Assembly: GCA_001898935.1 (NCBI GenBank)
Contig: MKVT01000009.1
Span: forward strand, 421,306 to 485,305
Reading direction: 5' to 3'
Length of the DNA: 64,000 nucleotides
Source of the DNA: Paludibacter sp. 47-17
GTDB taxonomy: Bacteria > Bacteroidota > Bacteroidia > Bacteroidales > Paludibacteraceae
The position numbers and the translations under genes were made by a program. The notes under the pieces were generated by a model that saw only the letters and a program-made list of their open reading frames with translations, did not search any database and was not told where the DNA came from. Positions within the stretch are counted from its first letter, which is position 1; every line of letters starts with the position of its first letter. This document shows positions 44,997 through 53,333 of this stretch, in pieces.

Positions 44997-47333
44997 TCAG
45001 TTGATAACCATTATTTTGGTGATCGTGCTTTGCGTTCCGTCCTCACTGGCACAAATTGCCAGGTATACTCCGGTACTTACACGCCGGCCATGTACATCGT
45101 TCCCGTCCCAGGTGGCCATGCTGCCGTTCGAAACCGTTTGATAAATCAGGTTACCACTGATATCGGTAATTTTTACCTGTGTGTTGTCGATTAATCCGGT
45201 GATGGTAATAATGCCCTGGTAGTTTTCACGTACGGGATTGGGGTAGGCATACACATTGTTGTACGCACCGGTGCTTTCGGCAGCATCGCTCTGGTACGAA
45301 ACCAAACCATTGCTGGTACCGATAAACACCTCGCCCGAAACCGGATTGATCGTAATCGATAAAATATTATCGGACAACAGCGGACTGTTGGACGAGGTAA
45401 AATGACGGATCGTTTCCTGTCCGTTGTCGGACATCAGGTACAGGCCCGAATTTTTAGTTCCCAGCCATTTCCGGTTGGCTCCGTCGATAGCAATGGCCTG
45501 TATCGTTTCATCTTTCAGCAGGTAGTCGGCCTGATTGGTTCCGTCGTTGCGCGGAATTTTCACCCTCGAGCAGGTATAGGTGCTTTCGAACGCACGGTTG
45601 GTGTTGTAAAACAACAGAGGCCCGATGTCGGTACCCGCCCAGATCACCCCGTTTTTATCCTGTTGGAGTGTATAGATGTAGGCAGGCCGGAGGTCGCTTC
45701 CCGGATTGTCGGTATCGGGGAAAGCCGATATAAACCGGTTTTTATCGTCGCTCTGGTCGTCGAATGTGCCGTTGTCGTCGAAGATAAAGATGCCCGACGG
45801 ACTGCGGACCGAATTCACCCATTTTTGCTTCGGATTCTGATTGTTGATCAGAATGTTGCCCAGGGTCGGTTTATTCGATTCGGCAAAATACAGCGATTTC
45901 CATTGCCCTCCGGCCGTCAGAATTTTGATAGCGTTGGCATCGAACATATTACAGAGCCACAGGTTGCCGTCGGCATCAAACGTAGCACCGTCGAGACGAA
46001 TATAACTGTAAGGAGTAAAATCGAACACATTTACAAACGGACTGTTTTTATGGGTATGCCATTTGACGAACTGGTCGTTGCGGAATTCAAACAAGCCATT
46101 GCCAAACGAAGTGACATAAAAATGCCTCGAATCGAGAGGATTCACCGCCACGTTGACAAAATCGAGCGCCGGTTGCCCGGGTACCTGCTGCTGAATAATA
46201 TCCACGATTTCCTGGGAATAGATATTCTTCCATTGTCCGTTTTCGTAAATCATTACAATCCCCGGCCGGTTGTAGGTGTTGTCCCACCGGCCGCCCGGCA
46301 CAACGAAAAGCTTTTCGCCCGAAAAGGTCATCCAATACGGGATATTCAGCGCCGGACCTTTGGGCTTATAATAATTGATCTCGGACGACTGGCCGGGTTT
46401 TATTTTGGCCGATATCACACCCAGATCCATACCGGCCAGCCAAAAAGTCGAATTTTCGTTATCGTATTCCACATCATCCGAAACGGTAACCTGTTGACTG
46501 CGAAGTTCAAATTGTTCGTCGAGCGTAAATATATAACTCGATTTATCGTTGAGGATGATGCGTCCGTGCGATACATGTGCCGAATGAATGTTCAGCGACG
46601 ATGCCAGTTGTGTCCAGCTGTTTCCCGCATCACGCCGGTACAACTCGCTTCCTCTCAATAAAATAAGCTTCCCTCCGAACGAAAAAATACGTTTGAAGTT
46701 ACCGCTGCCGGGAAGTTGGGCCACCGGTTTCCAGTATTCAAAATTCACCAGCAAGTGAGGTTTTTTTGCATCCGACCACAGGAGTTGGTTTTCGCTGATC
46801 GCATAGAGCGTATCGTTGTGCAAGGCCGTTGACAGTACTTTTGTTTCCCGTCCTCCCTGGCCAATAATATAGGTATCGGTAATTTCCTGTTTCTCCATAT
46901 TCACCAGCAGGATACCGAAATCGCTCGACAGATAGGCATTTTTCCCCGCAAAGCTCACCTCGTTGATGGCCTTGCTGCTGCTCATCTGCTTCCGGAACAA
47001 ATCGGGGATATTATTCACCCCAGCCTCGTGCATAATGTCGATGTTTCCGTTCTGGTAAATAATAAGCAACTGATTGTTGGCTTCGTCGTATTCAATTTTG
47101 ATAATATTGGCATCGTTCAGGCCGCTCATTTTACTGTAGAATTCGATATCGCCATCGAGTTTACTGACCGAATAGAGCGATCCTTCGCTCACGGCAAAAA
47201 TCTTGGTTTTCGATTGAGCAATCTGATTAACACTGTTGTAAGCCAGGTGAGTACGCCATTTTCCGATGATACCCTGACCGGCCAAGGGAAGGATGGCAAC
47301 GAGGGTAAGCATACACAGGAAATATTTCTTCAT
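44997..47333 (-). CDS. porZ: PorZ-like beta-propeller protein with type IX secretion C-terminal domain
   Basis: A 778-residue protein with signal peptide MKKYFLCMLTLVAILPLAG. Two seven-bladed propeller regions follow (WD-like blades with IIGKWRTHLAYNSVNQIAQ at the start and two-component-regulator-type repeats such as IQAIAIDGANRKWLGTKNSG). The last 90 residues form a type A sorting domain (VYAYPNPVRENYQ ... GVYLAICASEDG). Size and layout match PorZ of the T9SS attachment complex of Porphyromonas, which recognises A-LPS. Other propeller/CTD proteins have a similar build, hence moderate confidence. It lies 7 bases after rdgB. Confidence 0.75.
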   Translation of the reverse strand: MKKYFLCMLTLVAILPLAGQGIIGKWRTHLAYNSVNQIAQSKTKIFAVSEGSLYSVSKLDGDIEFYSKMSGLNDANIIKIEYDEANNQLLIIYQNGNIDIMHEAGVNNIPDLFRKQMSSSKAINEVSFAGKNAYLSSDFGILLVNMEKQEITDTYIIGQGGRETKVLSTALHNDTLYAISENQLLWSDAKKPHLLVNFEYWKPVAQLPGSGNFKRIFSFGGKLILLRGSELYRRDAGNSWTQLASSLNIHSAHVSHGRIILNDKSSYIFTLDEQFELRSQQVTVSDDVEYDNENSTFWLAGMDLGVISAKIKPGQSSEINYYKPKGPALNIPYWMTFSGEKLFVVPGGRWDNTYNRPGIVMIYENGQWKNIYSQEIVDIIQQQVPGQPALDFVNVAVNPLDSRHFYVTSFGNGLFEFRNDQFVKWHTHKNSPFVNVFDFTPYSYIRLDGATFDADGNLWLCNMFDANAIKILTAGGQWKSLYFAESNKPTLGNILINNQNPKQKWVNSVRSPSGIFIFDDNGTFDDQSDDKNRFISAFPDTDNPGSDLRPAYIYTLQQDKNGVIWAGTDIGPLLFYNTNRAFESTYTCSRVKIPRNDGTNQADYLLKDETIQAIAIDGANRKWLGTKNSGLYLMSDNGQETIRHFTSSNSPLLSDNILSITINPVSGEVFIGTSNGLVSYQSDAAESTGAYNNVYAYPNPVRENYQGIITITGLIDNTQVKITDISGNLIYQTVSNGSMATWDGNDVHGRRVSTGVYLAICASEDGTQSTITKIMVIN

Positions 47334-47340
47334 ACGGTCA

Positions 47341-47919
47341 TTATTTTTTTTTCAGGTACTGAATTAACTCTTGTATAGCTAACGCACGGTGACTGATTTT
47401 ATTTTTGATTTCGCTGCCCAGTTCTGCAAAAGTTTGTGAATATCCGTCGGGAACAAACACCGGATCGTATCCAAAACCAGCCGAGCCGCGTTTTTGTTCA
47501 ATAATGGTTCCTTCAATTTTTCCTTCAAAATAGCTAACCTTCGCTCCCTCGATGAGTACTACCACCGTACGGAAGCGGGCGCGGCGGTTGAGTTGTCCGT
47601 CGAGTTCGCCCAGCAGTTTTTCCATGTTCCGGGCCGCGTTCTGATCTTCACCGGCATAGCGTGCCGAATACACTCCCGGACGTCCGTCGAGTGCTTCCAC
47701 TTCCAGGCCGGTATCGTCGGCAAAACAATCGTAGCCGTAGTTTTCGAATATATGCTGTGCTTTGAGCAATGCATTCCCTTCGAGGGTAGCGGCTGTTTCG
47801 GGAATGTCGTCGAAACAGTTGATTTCTTTCAGACTTAGAATTTCGAGATGGCCTTTCAGCACATCGCCTACTTCTTCCAATTTATGACGGTTGTTGGTAG
47901 CAAAAACTAATTTTCTCAT
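47341..47919 (-). CDS. rdgB: Non-canonical purine NTP pyrophosphatase (RdgB/HAM1)
   Basis: Hydrolyses dITP, dXTP and ITP, keeping deaminated purines out of nucleic acids. The 192-residue protein has the N-terminal [12 protein letters not shown], the [21 protein letters not shown] signature and [20 protein letters not shown], all family landmarks. It heads a minus-strand unit with porZ and faces the symporter gene across a gap with two divergent -7 boxes. Confidence 0.95.
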   Translation of the reverse strand: MRKLVFATNNRHKLEEVGDVLKGHLEILSLKEINCFDDIPETAATLEGNALLKAQHIFENYGYDCFADDTGLEVEALDGRPGVYSARYAGEDQNAARNMEKLLGELDGQLNRRARFRTVVVLIEGAKVSYFEGKIEGTIIEQKRGSAGFGYDPVFVPDGYSQTFAELGSEIKNKISHRALAIQELIQYLKKK

Positions 47920-47943
47920 TTAACTTGAATTTTCAAACAAGGG

Positions 47944-47951
47944 CAAAGATA
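47944..47951 (-). promoter_or_regulatory. -7 box of rdgB-porZ
   Basis: The minus strand reads TATCTTTG, matching TAnnTTTG, 24 bases before the rdgB ATG. A -33 element is not clear. Confidence 0.5.
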
Positions 47952-48027
47952 ATAAATATCATCCAGATAAAGAGTTGCCCGGACAGCGACCGGCAGGATT
48001 CGTGGATAGTAAATACAAAAAAAGTTG

Positions 48028-48035
48028 TATTTTTG
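48028..48035 (+). promoter_or_regulatory. -7 box of the symporter gene
   Basis: TATTTTTG matches TAnnTTTG and lies 42 bases before the ATG at 48078. No good -33 TTG is present at 19-21 bases upstream. Confidence 0.5.
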
Positions 48036-48077
48036 TAACTTATTTCATTTATTTTCCTACTAATTGAAACAAAACGA

Positions 48078-49415
48078 ATGTCAAAAGAAAACAGAATTAA
48101 TTTCAGCAGTAAGATGGCGGTTGTTGCCGCGGCAGCAGGTTCGGCGGTCGGACTGGGTAATATATGGCGTTTCCCCTACGAATTAGGACAATACGGAGGG
48201 GCTGCATTTTTAGTATTGTATATTTTGTTTGTCATTTTATTGGGTATTCCTATCATGTTGTCCGAATTTGCGATCGGTCGTTCGGGCCAGTCGGATGCCG
48301 TAGGGTCGTTCCGAAAAATTGATCCCCGGGGCAAATGGTGGTTGATAGGAGTGATGGGAGTGATTTCCGCATTTTTAATAATGGGTTTCTACTCGGTGGT
48401 TTCGGGCTGGACGTTCGAATATATCTATCAGGCACTTACCAATCAGTTTGCAGGAAAAGACTCGGCTTCTCTGGCTGCCGGTTTTACCGAATTCAGCAGT
48501 CACCCGTACCGTCCGCTGTTATGGGCCGTATTGTTTATGGCCATTTCGGCGGGGATCGTATTGCTGGGGGTGAAAGAAGGTATCGAAAAAAGCACCAAAT
48601 TTCTGATGCCCCTCCTGTTCATCATCATCATTGCCCTGGGCATTCGTTCGGTTACCTTGCCGGGAGGGATAGAGGGGTTAACGTTTTTATTTCATCCCGA
48701 TTTCAGTAAAATCAATTCTTCGGTGATCCTGAGTGCTATGGGTCAGGCCTTTTTCTCGCTGAGTCTGGGTATGGGTTGCATGATTACTTACGGATCGTAT
48801 GTGAATAAGAAAAACAAGCTGACGCATACGGTAGCCGAAGTCACGGTATTGGATACGCTGGTGGCCGTATTGGCTGCCGTAGCTATTTTCCCGGCGGCAT
48901 TTTCGCTGGGGGTAAATCCCGGGCAAGGTCCCGAGCTGGTATTTATAACCTTACCGAGTGTATTTGCGCAGTTGCCCGGCGGGCAGTTCTGGGCTGTTTT
49001 ATTTTTTATTTTATTAAGTGTAGCGGCTATGACCTCGATCATATCGTTGCTGGAGGTAGTAGTGGCCTATGTAACGGAAGAATTTAAACTGAAGCGCGAG
49101 CCGGTGACGGTGGCTGTAACCCTGGCGGTACTTGTTTTCAGTGTCATGTCGTCGTTGTCGTTTGGAGTTTGGAAGGATGTTACTATCTTTGGTCTTACTT
49201 TTTTCGATCTGTTCGACAATGCCACATCCAAGGTGTTGATGCCGTTGGGGGGCCTTTTGATTTCGCTGTTTGCCGGTTGGGTGATGCCGGTTGAAACCTT
49301 ACGCAGGGAAATCAGTAACGCAGGCGAATTGAAATTAAAATTGTTTAATGTATATTTGTTTTTGATCCGGTACATAGCTCCCCTGGGAATATTGCTGGTG
49401 ATGCTTAATTTTTAG
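48078..49415 (+). CDS. Sodium:neurotransmitter symporter (SNF/NSS family)
   Basis: A 445-residue protein with about eleven to twelve membrane helices. The first helix carries AAAAGSAVGLGNIWRFPYE, the unwound sodium/substrate-binding segment that marks this family (LeuT-like). GMGCMITYGSYV in the middle is also typical. Bacterial members move amino acids such as Trp, Tyr, Leu or Ala with Na+; the substrate is not readable. It is followed at 8 bases by the DUF3316-like gene. Confidence 0.95.
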   Translation: MSKENRINFSSKMAVVAAAAGSAVGLGNIWRFPYELGQYGGAAFLVLYILFVILLGIPIMLSEFAIGRSGQSDAVGSFRKIDPRGKWWLIGVMGVISAFLIMGFYSVVSGWTFEYIYQALTNQFAGKDSASLAAGFTEFSSHPYRPLLWAVLFMAISAGIVLLGVKEGIEKSTKFLMPLLFIIIIALGIRSVTLPGGIEGLTFLFHPDFSKINSSVILSAMGQAFFSLSLGMGCMITYGSYVNKKNKLTHTVAEVTVLDTLVAVLAAVAIFPAAFSLGVNPGQGPELVFITLPSVFAQLPGGQFWAVLFFILLSVAAMTSIISLLEVVVAYVTEEFKLKREPVTVAVTLAVLVFSVMSSLSFGVWKDVTIFGLTFFDLFDNATSKVLMPLGGLLISLFAGWVMPVETLRREISNAGELKLKLFNVYLFLIRYIAPLGILLVMLNF

Positions 49416-49422
49416 AAACACG

Positions 49423-50286
49423 ATGTGCGATAGTAGGTCTTCGCGGTTGATCGCGGTAGTTGTGATGTGCCTGCTGGCTTCGGCGCTGGTAAGGGCCCAG
49501 GTCGATTCGTTTCCCGGCTATGCTTTATCTACGGCCACGCACAGGGTAGGGCTCAGCTGGGTGCAGATCAACGATCCTTATCTGTCGTCGCTGCAATATG
49601 CGGGGATGGGCCTGCGTTTGGAATTACTCGAACAGCGCTACCTCCGTGCCGGCGACGATCGGTTTTCGATGCTCAACCGCCTGAGCGGCTTGGCTGCAGT
49701 AACCATGAATCCGGCATCGACGGCGCAGATGGAGACTGTTGCCGGGGCTTACGCTTTTGGGCTGCGCTACCACTACCGGGGTATCGAGCAGCTGGTGCTG
49801 CTGGCAGGAGCGAATATAGAGGCCGATTTTGGTGTCCGGGTCAACTCGCGCAATGTGAATAATCCGGTCAATCTCGATATAGCAGCCAACCTGAATGCCA
49901 CCCTGGGTGCGCGGTATCTGCTGCCGACCCGGCGCCGTACATTGCAGTTCGACGCTCATACCGAGCTTCCGTTTGCGGGAGTTATGTTTGTACCCTATCC
50001 CGGTTTGAGCTATTACGAGCTCTACCTGTCGAAACAGCTTTCCGAGGCCGTCTTCTTCAGCTCCTTTCACAACCGGCAGGGGGCGAAGTGGTCGTTGTCG
50101 GTCGATGTTCCTCTGCGCCGCTCCACCCTGCATGCCGCCTGGCGGTATCATCATACGAAATACCAGGGCAGCGGACCGGTGTTCAGGTTCGACGAACATT
50201 CGATACTGTTGGGTATCACCTACGATTTATTCCGGAGTGCGGGGCGCACCCGGCAGTTTCCCGCCAATTATATCAGGGTATTATAA
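49423..50286 (+). CDS. DUF3316-like outer-membrane protein
   Basis: A 287-residue protein with signal peptide (about 1-26, ending ALVRA). The mature part has DPYLSSLQYAGMGLRLELLE near the start, a TMNPAST stretch, LPFAGVMFVPYPGLSYYELY and the C-terminal barrel-like strands. From memory this fits DUF3316, a Bacteroidales family of predicted outer-membrane proteins of unknown function. It is in a tight chain with the symporter and S41 peptidase genes, giving one probable transcript. Confidence 0.72.
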   Translation: MCDSRSSRLIAVVVMCLLASALVRAQVDSFPGYALSTATHRVGLSWVQINDPYLSSLQYAGMGLRLELLEQRYLRAGDDRFSMLNRLSGLAAVTMNPASTAQMETVAGAYAFGLRYHYRGIEQLVLLAGANIEADFGVRVNSRNVNNPVNLDIAANLNATLGARYLLPTRRRTLQFDAHTELPFAGVMFVPYPGLSYYELYLSKQLSEAVFFSSFHNRQGAKWSLSVDVPLRRSTLHAAWRYHHTKYQGSGPVFRFDEHSILLGITYDLFRSAGRTRQFPANYIRVL

Positions 50287-50298
50287 ACAATCAGACGC

Positions 50299-51372
50299 AT
50301 GAAACGAATATGTGACTATCGGGCCTTCAGGAACATCCTGCTCCTCGTGCCGCTGCTCAGCAGCTGCCTCGATGAGCCGTATACTCCGGCCGATACCTAC
50401 CGCAATAATTTTGAAAGTTTGTGGAGCATCATCGATCGCCAGTATTGTTTCCTCGACGAGAAAAAAATTAACTGGGACTCGGTGTATACGGTTTACAACG
50501 CCCGGCTGGACCGCGATACGGTAAGCGAATTGGCCTTTTTCGACGCGATGGCGGAGATGCTGGCCGTGTTGCAAGACGGGCATGTTAATTTGCTGTCGTC
50601 GTTCGACCGTAGCCGGTATTGGAAATGGTTTACCGATTATCCGTCCAATTTCAATTCTTCGCTGATTTATTCCGAGCGTTATCTGGGATCCGGCTACCGG
50701 CTGGCGGGAGCACTTCGTTACCAGCGTATTGCCGGCGATTCGGTGGGATATGTATACTTCGGCAGCTTTGGCGATTCGTTTTCCGACTCCAATATGCGTT
50801 ATGTGCTGAAATATTTTGAACATTGCGATGGAATGATTGTCGATGTGCGGAACAACGGCGGAGGTTCGGCCGACTTATCGGAACGGCTGGCGTCGTATTT
50901 TTTCGACCGGGATACGGTGAATCTGTACATGAAGCATAAAACCGGTCCCGGGCATAGCGATTTTTCGAAGCCGGTAGCCATGCCTTTGAAGGCGCATCCT
51001 TCGATACGGTGGAAAAAGCCGGTGATCGTGCTGGCCAACCGGAGTTCGTATTCGGCTACCAATATGTTTGTGAGCAGGATGAAGGACGCTCCCGGGGCGC
51101 TGGTGATAGGCGACTTAAGCGGTGGCGGCGGCGGACTTCCTTCGTCGAATGAATTGCCCAACGGGTGGTTGGTTCGTTTTTCGTCGAGTCCGATGTATAA
51201 TGCTGCTATGCAGTCCATCGAATATGGTATTGAGCCCGACCTGCGGGTAATGCTCGACGCCGCGGATGTGGCGAAGGGGGAGGATAGTTTGATTGAAGAG
51301 GGGGTCAGGAGCATCAAGGAGCAAGCGGCAAGACTGCGGGATGCTTCGTCGGTAAAACACACAACTAATTAG
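50299..51372 (+). CDS. Lipoprotein S41 family peptidase
   Basis: A 357-residue protein with a lipobox (LLSSC, Cys at about 24), so probably lipid-anchored. The S41 C-terminal protease domain shows the tail-specific protease layout: GDSVGYVYFGSFGDSFSD, MIVDVRNNGGGSADLSERLA and VILANRSSYSATNMFVSRMK with the catalytic Ser in NRSSYSA. A Lys near the C-terminus of the domain would complete the dyad. Start GTG/ATG choice: the ATG at 50299 is used. The substrate is unknown; S41 proteins in this phylum often process periplasmic proteins or peptides. Confidence 0.87.
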   Translation: MKRICDYRAFRNILLLVPLLSSCLDEPYTPADTYRNNFESLWSIIDRQYCFLDEKKINWDSVYTVYNARLDRDTVSELAFFDAMAEMLAVLQDGHVNLLSSFDRSRYWKWFTDYPSNFNSSLIYSERYLGSGYRLAGALRYQRIAGDSVGYVYFGSFGDSFSDSNMRYVLKYFEHCDGMIVDVRNNGGGSADLSERLASYFFDRDTVNLYMKHKTGPGHSDFSKPVAMPLKAHPSIRWKKPVIVLANRSSYSATNMFVSRMKDAPGALVIGDLSGGGGGLPSSNELPNGWLVRFSSSPMYNAAMQSIEYGIEPDLRVMLDAADVAKGEDSLIEEGVRSIKEQAARLRDASSVKHTTN

Positions 51373-51921
51373 ATGATGATACGAAAACTTCCGGTTACCG
51401 AGCTCGATCGGTTGACGCCCGACGAATACCGGGCAGCGGTCAAGACCCCCCTGGTGGTGGTGCTCGACAATGTAAGGAGCATGCATAATATTGGTTCGGT
51501 GTTCCGTACCTGCGATGCTTTCAGGGCCGAAGCGGTGTATTTGTGCGGGATTAGCAGTACTCCTCCTCATGCCGAGATTCACAAGTCGGCTCTGGGGGCT
51601 GAGGACACGGTGGCGTGGAGGTATTTCGACGATACGGTGGCTGCGGTGGAGGCGTTGAAGGCCGATGGTTACCGGGTGTTTGCGGTGGAGCTGGCCGAAG
51701 GGAGTATCCAGTTGCCGGCGCTCAGGCTGTCGGGTATCGATAAGGTGGCGGTGGTGCTGGGGCATGAAGTGAAAGGGGTGCAGCAGGCGGTGATCGACCG
51801 TTGCCAGGGTTGCATTGAAATACCGCAGCTGGGCACGAAGCATTCGCTCAATGTGAGTGTGACGGGAGGAATTATTATCTGGGAAATATTTAAACAATTG
51901 AGTGATGGATTGGAGAGATAA
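51373..51921 (+). CDS. SPOUT-class tRNA/rRNA methyltransferase (TrmH family)
   Basis: A 182-residue RNA ribose methyltransferase-like protein. The SPOUT motifs are all seen: LDNVRSMHNIGSVFRTCDAF (motif 1), VVLGHEVKGVQQAVID (motif 2) and IPQLGTKHSLNVSVTGGII (motif 3), which form the trefoil-knot SAM site. It is short and lacks an N-terminal substrate domain. Target (tRNA Gm18, or another) is not decided. It abuts the S41 gene and overlaps the SUI1 gene by 17 bases. Confidence 0.92.
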   Translation: MMIRKLPVTELDRLTPDEYRAAVKTPLVVVLDNVRSMHNIGSVFRTCDAFRAEAVYLCGISSTPPHAEIHKSALGAEDTVAWRYFDDTVAAVEALKADGYRVFAVELAEGSIQLPALRLSGIDKVAVVLGHEVKGVQQAVIDRCQGCIEIPQLGTKHSLNVSVTGGIIIWEIFKQLSDGLER

Positions 51922-52300
51922 ATTGAATGCTTTGAAGGCGGAGTTGCCTGTATCGGAAGAACATGATGAGGCCGGTGGAGCTGCCGCCGGCGGTTCGCAT
52001 GCCGTAGCTTCAGCTGCGGCGGGGCGGCTAAAGTCCGCGACTGCGGGTGCTGTTCCGGCGAAGCAAAAAGAGCCTTTGCGGGTGGAACTCGACAAGCGAA
52101 AAGGAAAGCCTTCGACGCTTATTACCGAATTTATGGGCACCGACGATGAGCTGAAAGAGTTGGCTAAGTTGCTGAAGGTGAAGTGTAGTGCGGGAGGATC
52201 GAGCCGCGATGGCGAGATTTTGATTCAGGGCGATTTCCGGAAGAAAATAGCCGAACTCCTGCTGGAACTCGGCTATAAAGTAAAACGAATCAATTTTTAA
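51905..52300 (+). CDS. Translation initiation factor SUI1/YciH-like protein
   Basis: A 131-residue protein. The first 60 residues form an Ala/Gly-rich low-complexity linker, and the last 70 make up the SUI1 (eIF1-type) domain: LRVELDKRKGKPSTLITEF, then LAKLLKVKCSAGGSSRDGEI and ILIQGDFRKKIAELLLELGY. Bacterial YciH has a modest effect on start-codon selection in vitro. The start could be the GTG at 51902 or the ATG at 51905. It converges on korB. Confidence 0.92.
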   Translation: MDWRDKLNALKAELPVSEEHDEAGGAAAGGSHAVASAAAGRLKSATAGAVPAKQKEPLRVELDKRKGKPSTLITEFMGTDDELKELAKLLKVKCSAGGSSRDGEILIQGDFRKKIAELLLELGYKVKRINF

Positions 52301-52307
52301 TCCCGTA

Positions 52308-53327
52308 TCAGACTTCCCACTGTTCGAGTGTTTCCAGCAGGTCGTCGAAACTTTTTACCTTCGATCTGGCCTGCTCCTGCGCAATCTGATTAGTAATAGC
52401 CTGATCGAAGGTTTCGGCAGGAACATCGCGGATCACCCCGATGGCAATCGGGAATTCGGGAGCCTGCATACGAACTAACATCAGGTGAAGGGTAGGATCG
52501 GGGTTCGAAGCATCGTGCGTCAGAATATCATCTTCAGTAATCCCTTCTTCTCCGATGGTAACTACTTTCAGTTTTAGTCCATCCAGCACGAGTCCTTTAT
52601 TCTTTTCCTTGCCGAAAATCATCTTCCGGCCGTGTTCCAGCACCACGATACGATCCTCGCGGCTGGCCTTTTCCGACAAATAGCCGTGCGCACCATCGTT
52701 GAAAATGATACAGTTTACCAAGCATTCGACAATAGATGCACCCTGGTGACGGGCAGCCGCCAGCATCGTCATTTGCGATGATTTCAGATCCACGTCGAGC
52801 AGGCGGCCAAAGAAAGTACCATGAGCTCCGATGGTGAGTTCGCCGGGCTGGAAAGGCTCTTCGACGGTACCGTAAGGCGACGATTTAGTGACCCAGCCCT
52901 TTTTAGAGGTAGGCGAGAACTGACCTTTCGTGAGGCCGTAAATCTGGTTGTTGAACAAGAGTACATTGATATCCACATTGCGCCGGACGCTGTGAATGAA
53001 ATGGTTACCGCCTATAGCCAGGCAGTCGCCGTCGCCGGTAATCTGCCAGACCGTAAGTTCCGGATTAGCCACTTTGACTCCGGTGGCAATAGCCGCTCCA
53101 CGCCCATGGATGGTGTGAAAACCGTATCCACTGATATAATAAGGAAGACGCGACGAGCAACCGATACCCGAAATCACTGCAGTTTGAGTAGGCGAAACAC
53201 CCAGTTCGGCCATCACTTTCTGCAATACGTTCAGAATGGCATAGTCGCCACAGGCCGGACACCAGCGCACATACTGGTCGCTTTTAAAATCCTTGGCTGT
53301 ATATTGTTTTATTTCAATTGGTTCCAT
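52308..53327 (-). CDS. korB: 2-oxoacid:ferredoxin oxidoreductase, beta subunit
   Basis: The thiamine-diphosphate subunit of a two-subunit 2-oxoacid:ferredoxin oxidoreductase. The 339-residue protein has RWCPACGDYAILNVLQKV (Cys for the Fe-S cluster), GIGCSSRLPYYI and the ThDP motif GDGDCLAIGGNHFIHSVRRN ending in NNQIYGLTKGQ. The two-gene layout with a fused alpha/gamma subunit suggests the 2-oxoglutarate (Kor) type; pyruvate cannot be excluded. It lies 6 bases after korA. Confidence 0.9.
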   Translation of the reverse strand: MEPIEIKQYTAKDFKSDQYVRWCPACGDYAILNVLQKVMAELGVSPTQTAVISGIGCSSRLPYYISGYGFHTIHGRGAAIATGVKVANPELTVWQITGDGDCLAIGGNHFIHSVRRNVDINVLLFNNQIYGLTKGQFSPTSKKGWVTKSSPYGTVEEPFQPGELTIGAHGTFFGRLLDVDLKSSQMTMLAAARHQGASIVECLVNCIIFNDGAHGYLSEKASREDRIVVLEHGRKMIFGKEKNKGLVLDGLKLKVVTIGEEGITEDDILTHDASNPDPTLHLMLVRMQAPEFPIAIGVIRDVPAETFDQAITNQIAQEQARSKVKSFDDLLETLEQWEV

Positions 53328-53333
53328 GTTGCA

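Noticed and set aside
45402..46661. A 419-codon plus-strand open frame antisense to porZ
   Set aside because: It mirrors a clearly coding minus-strand gene with signal peptide, repeats and sorting domain; the antisense product has no recognisable features and no promoter.
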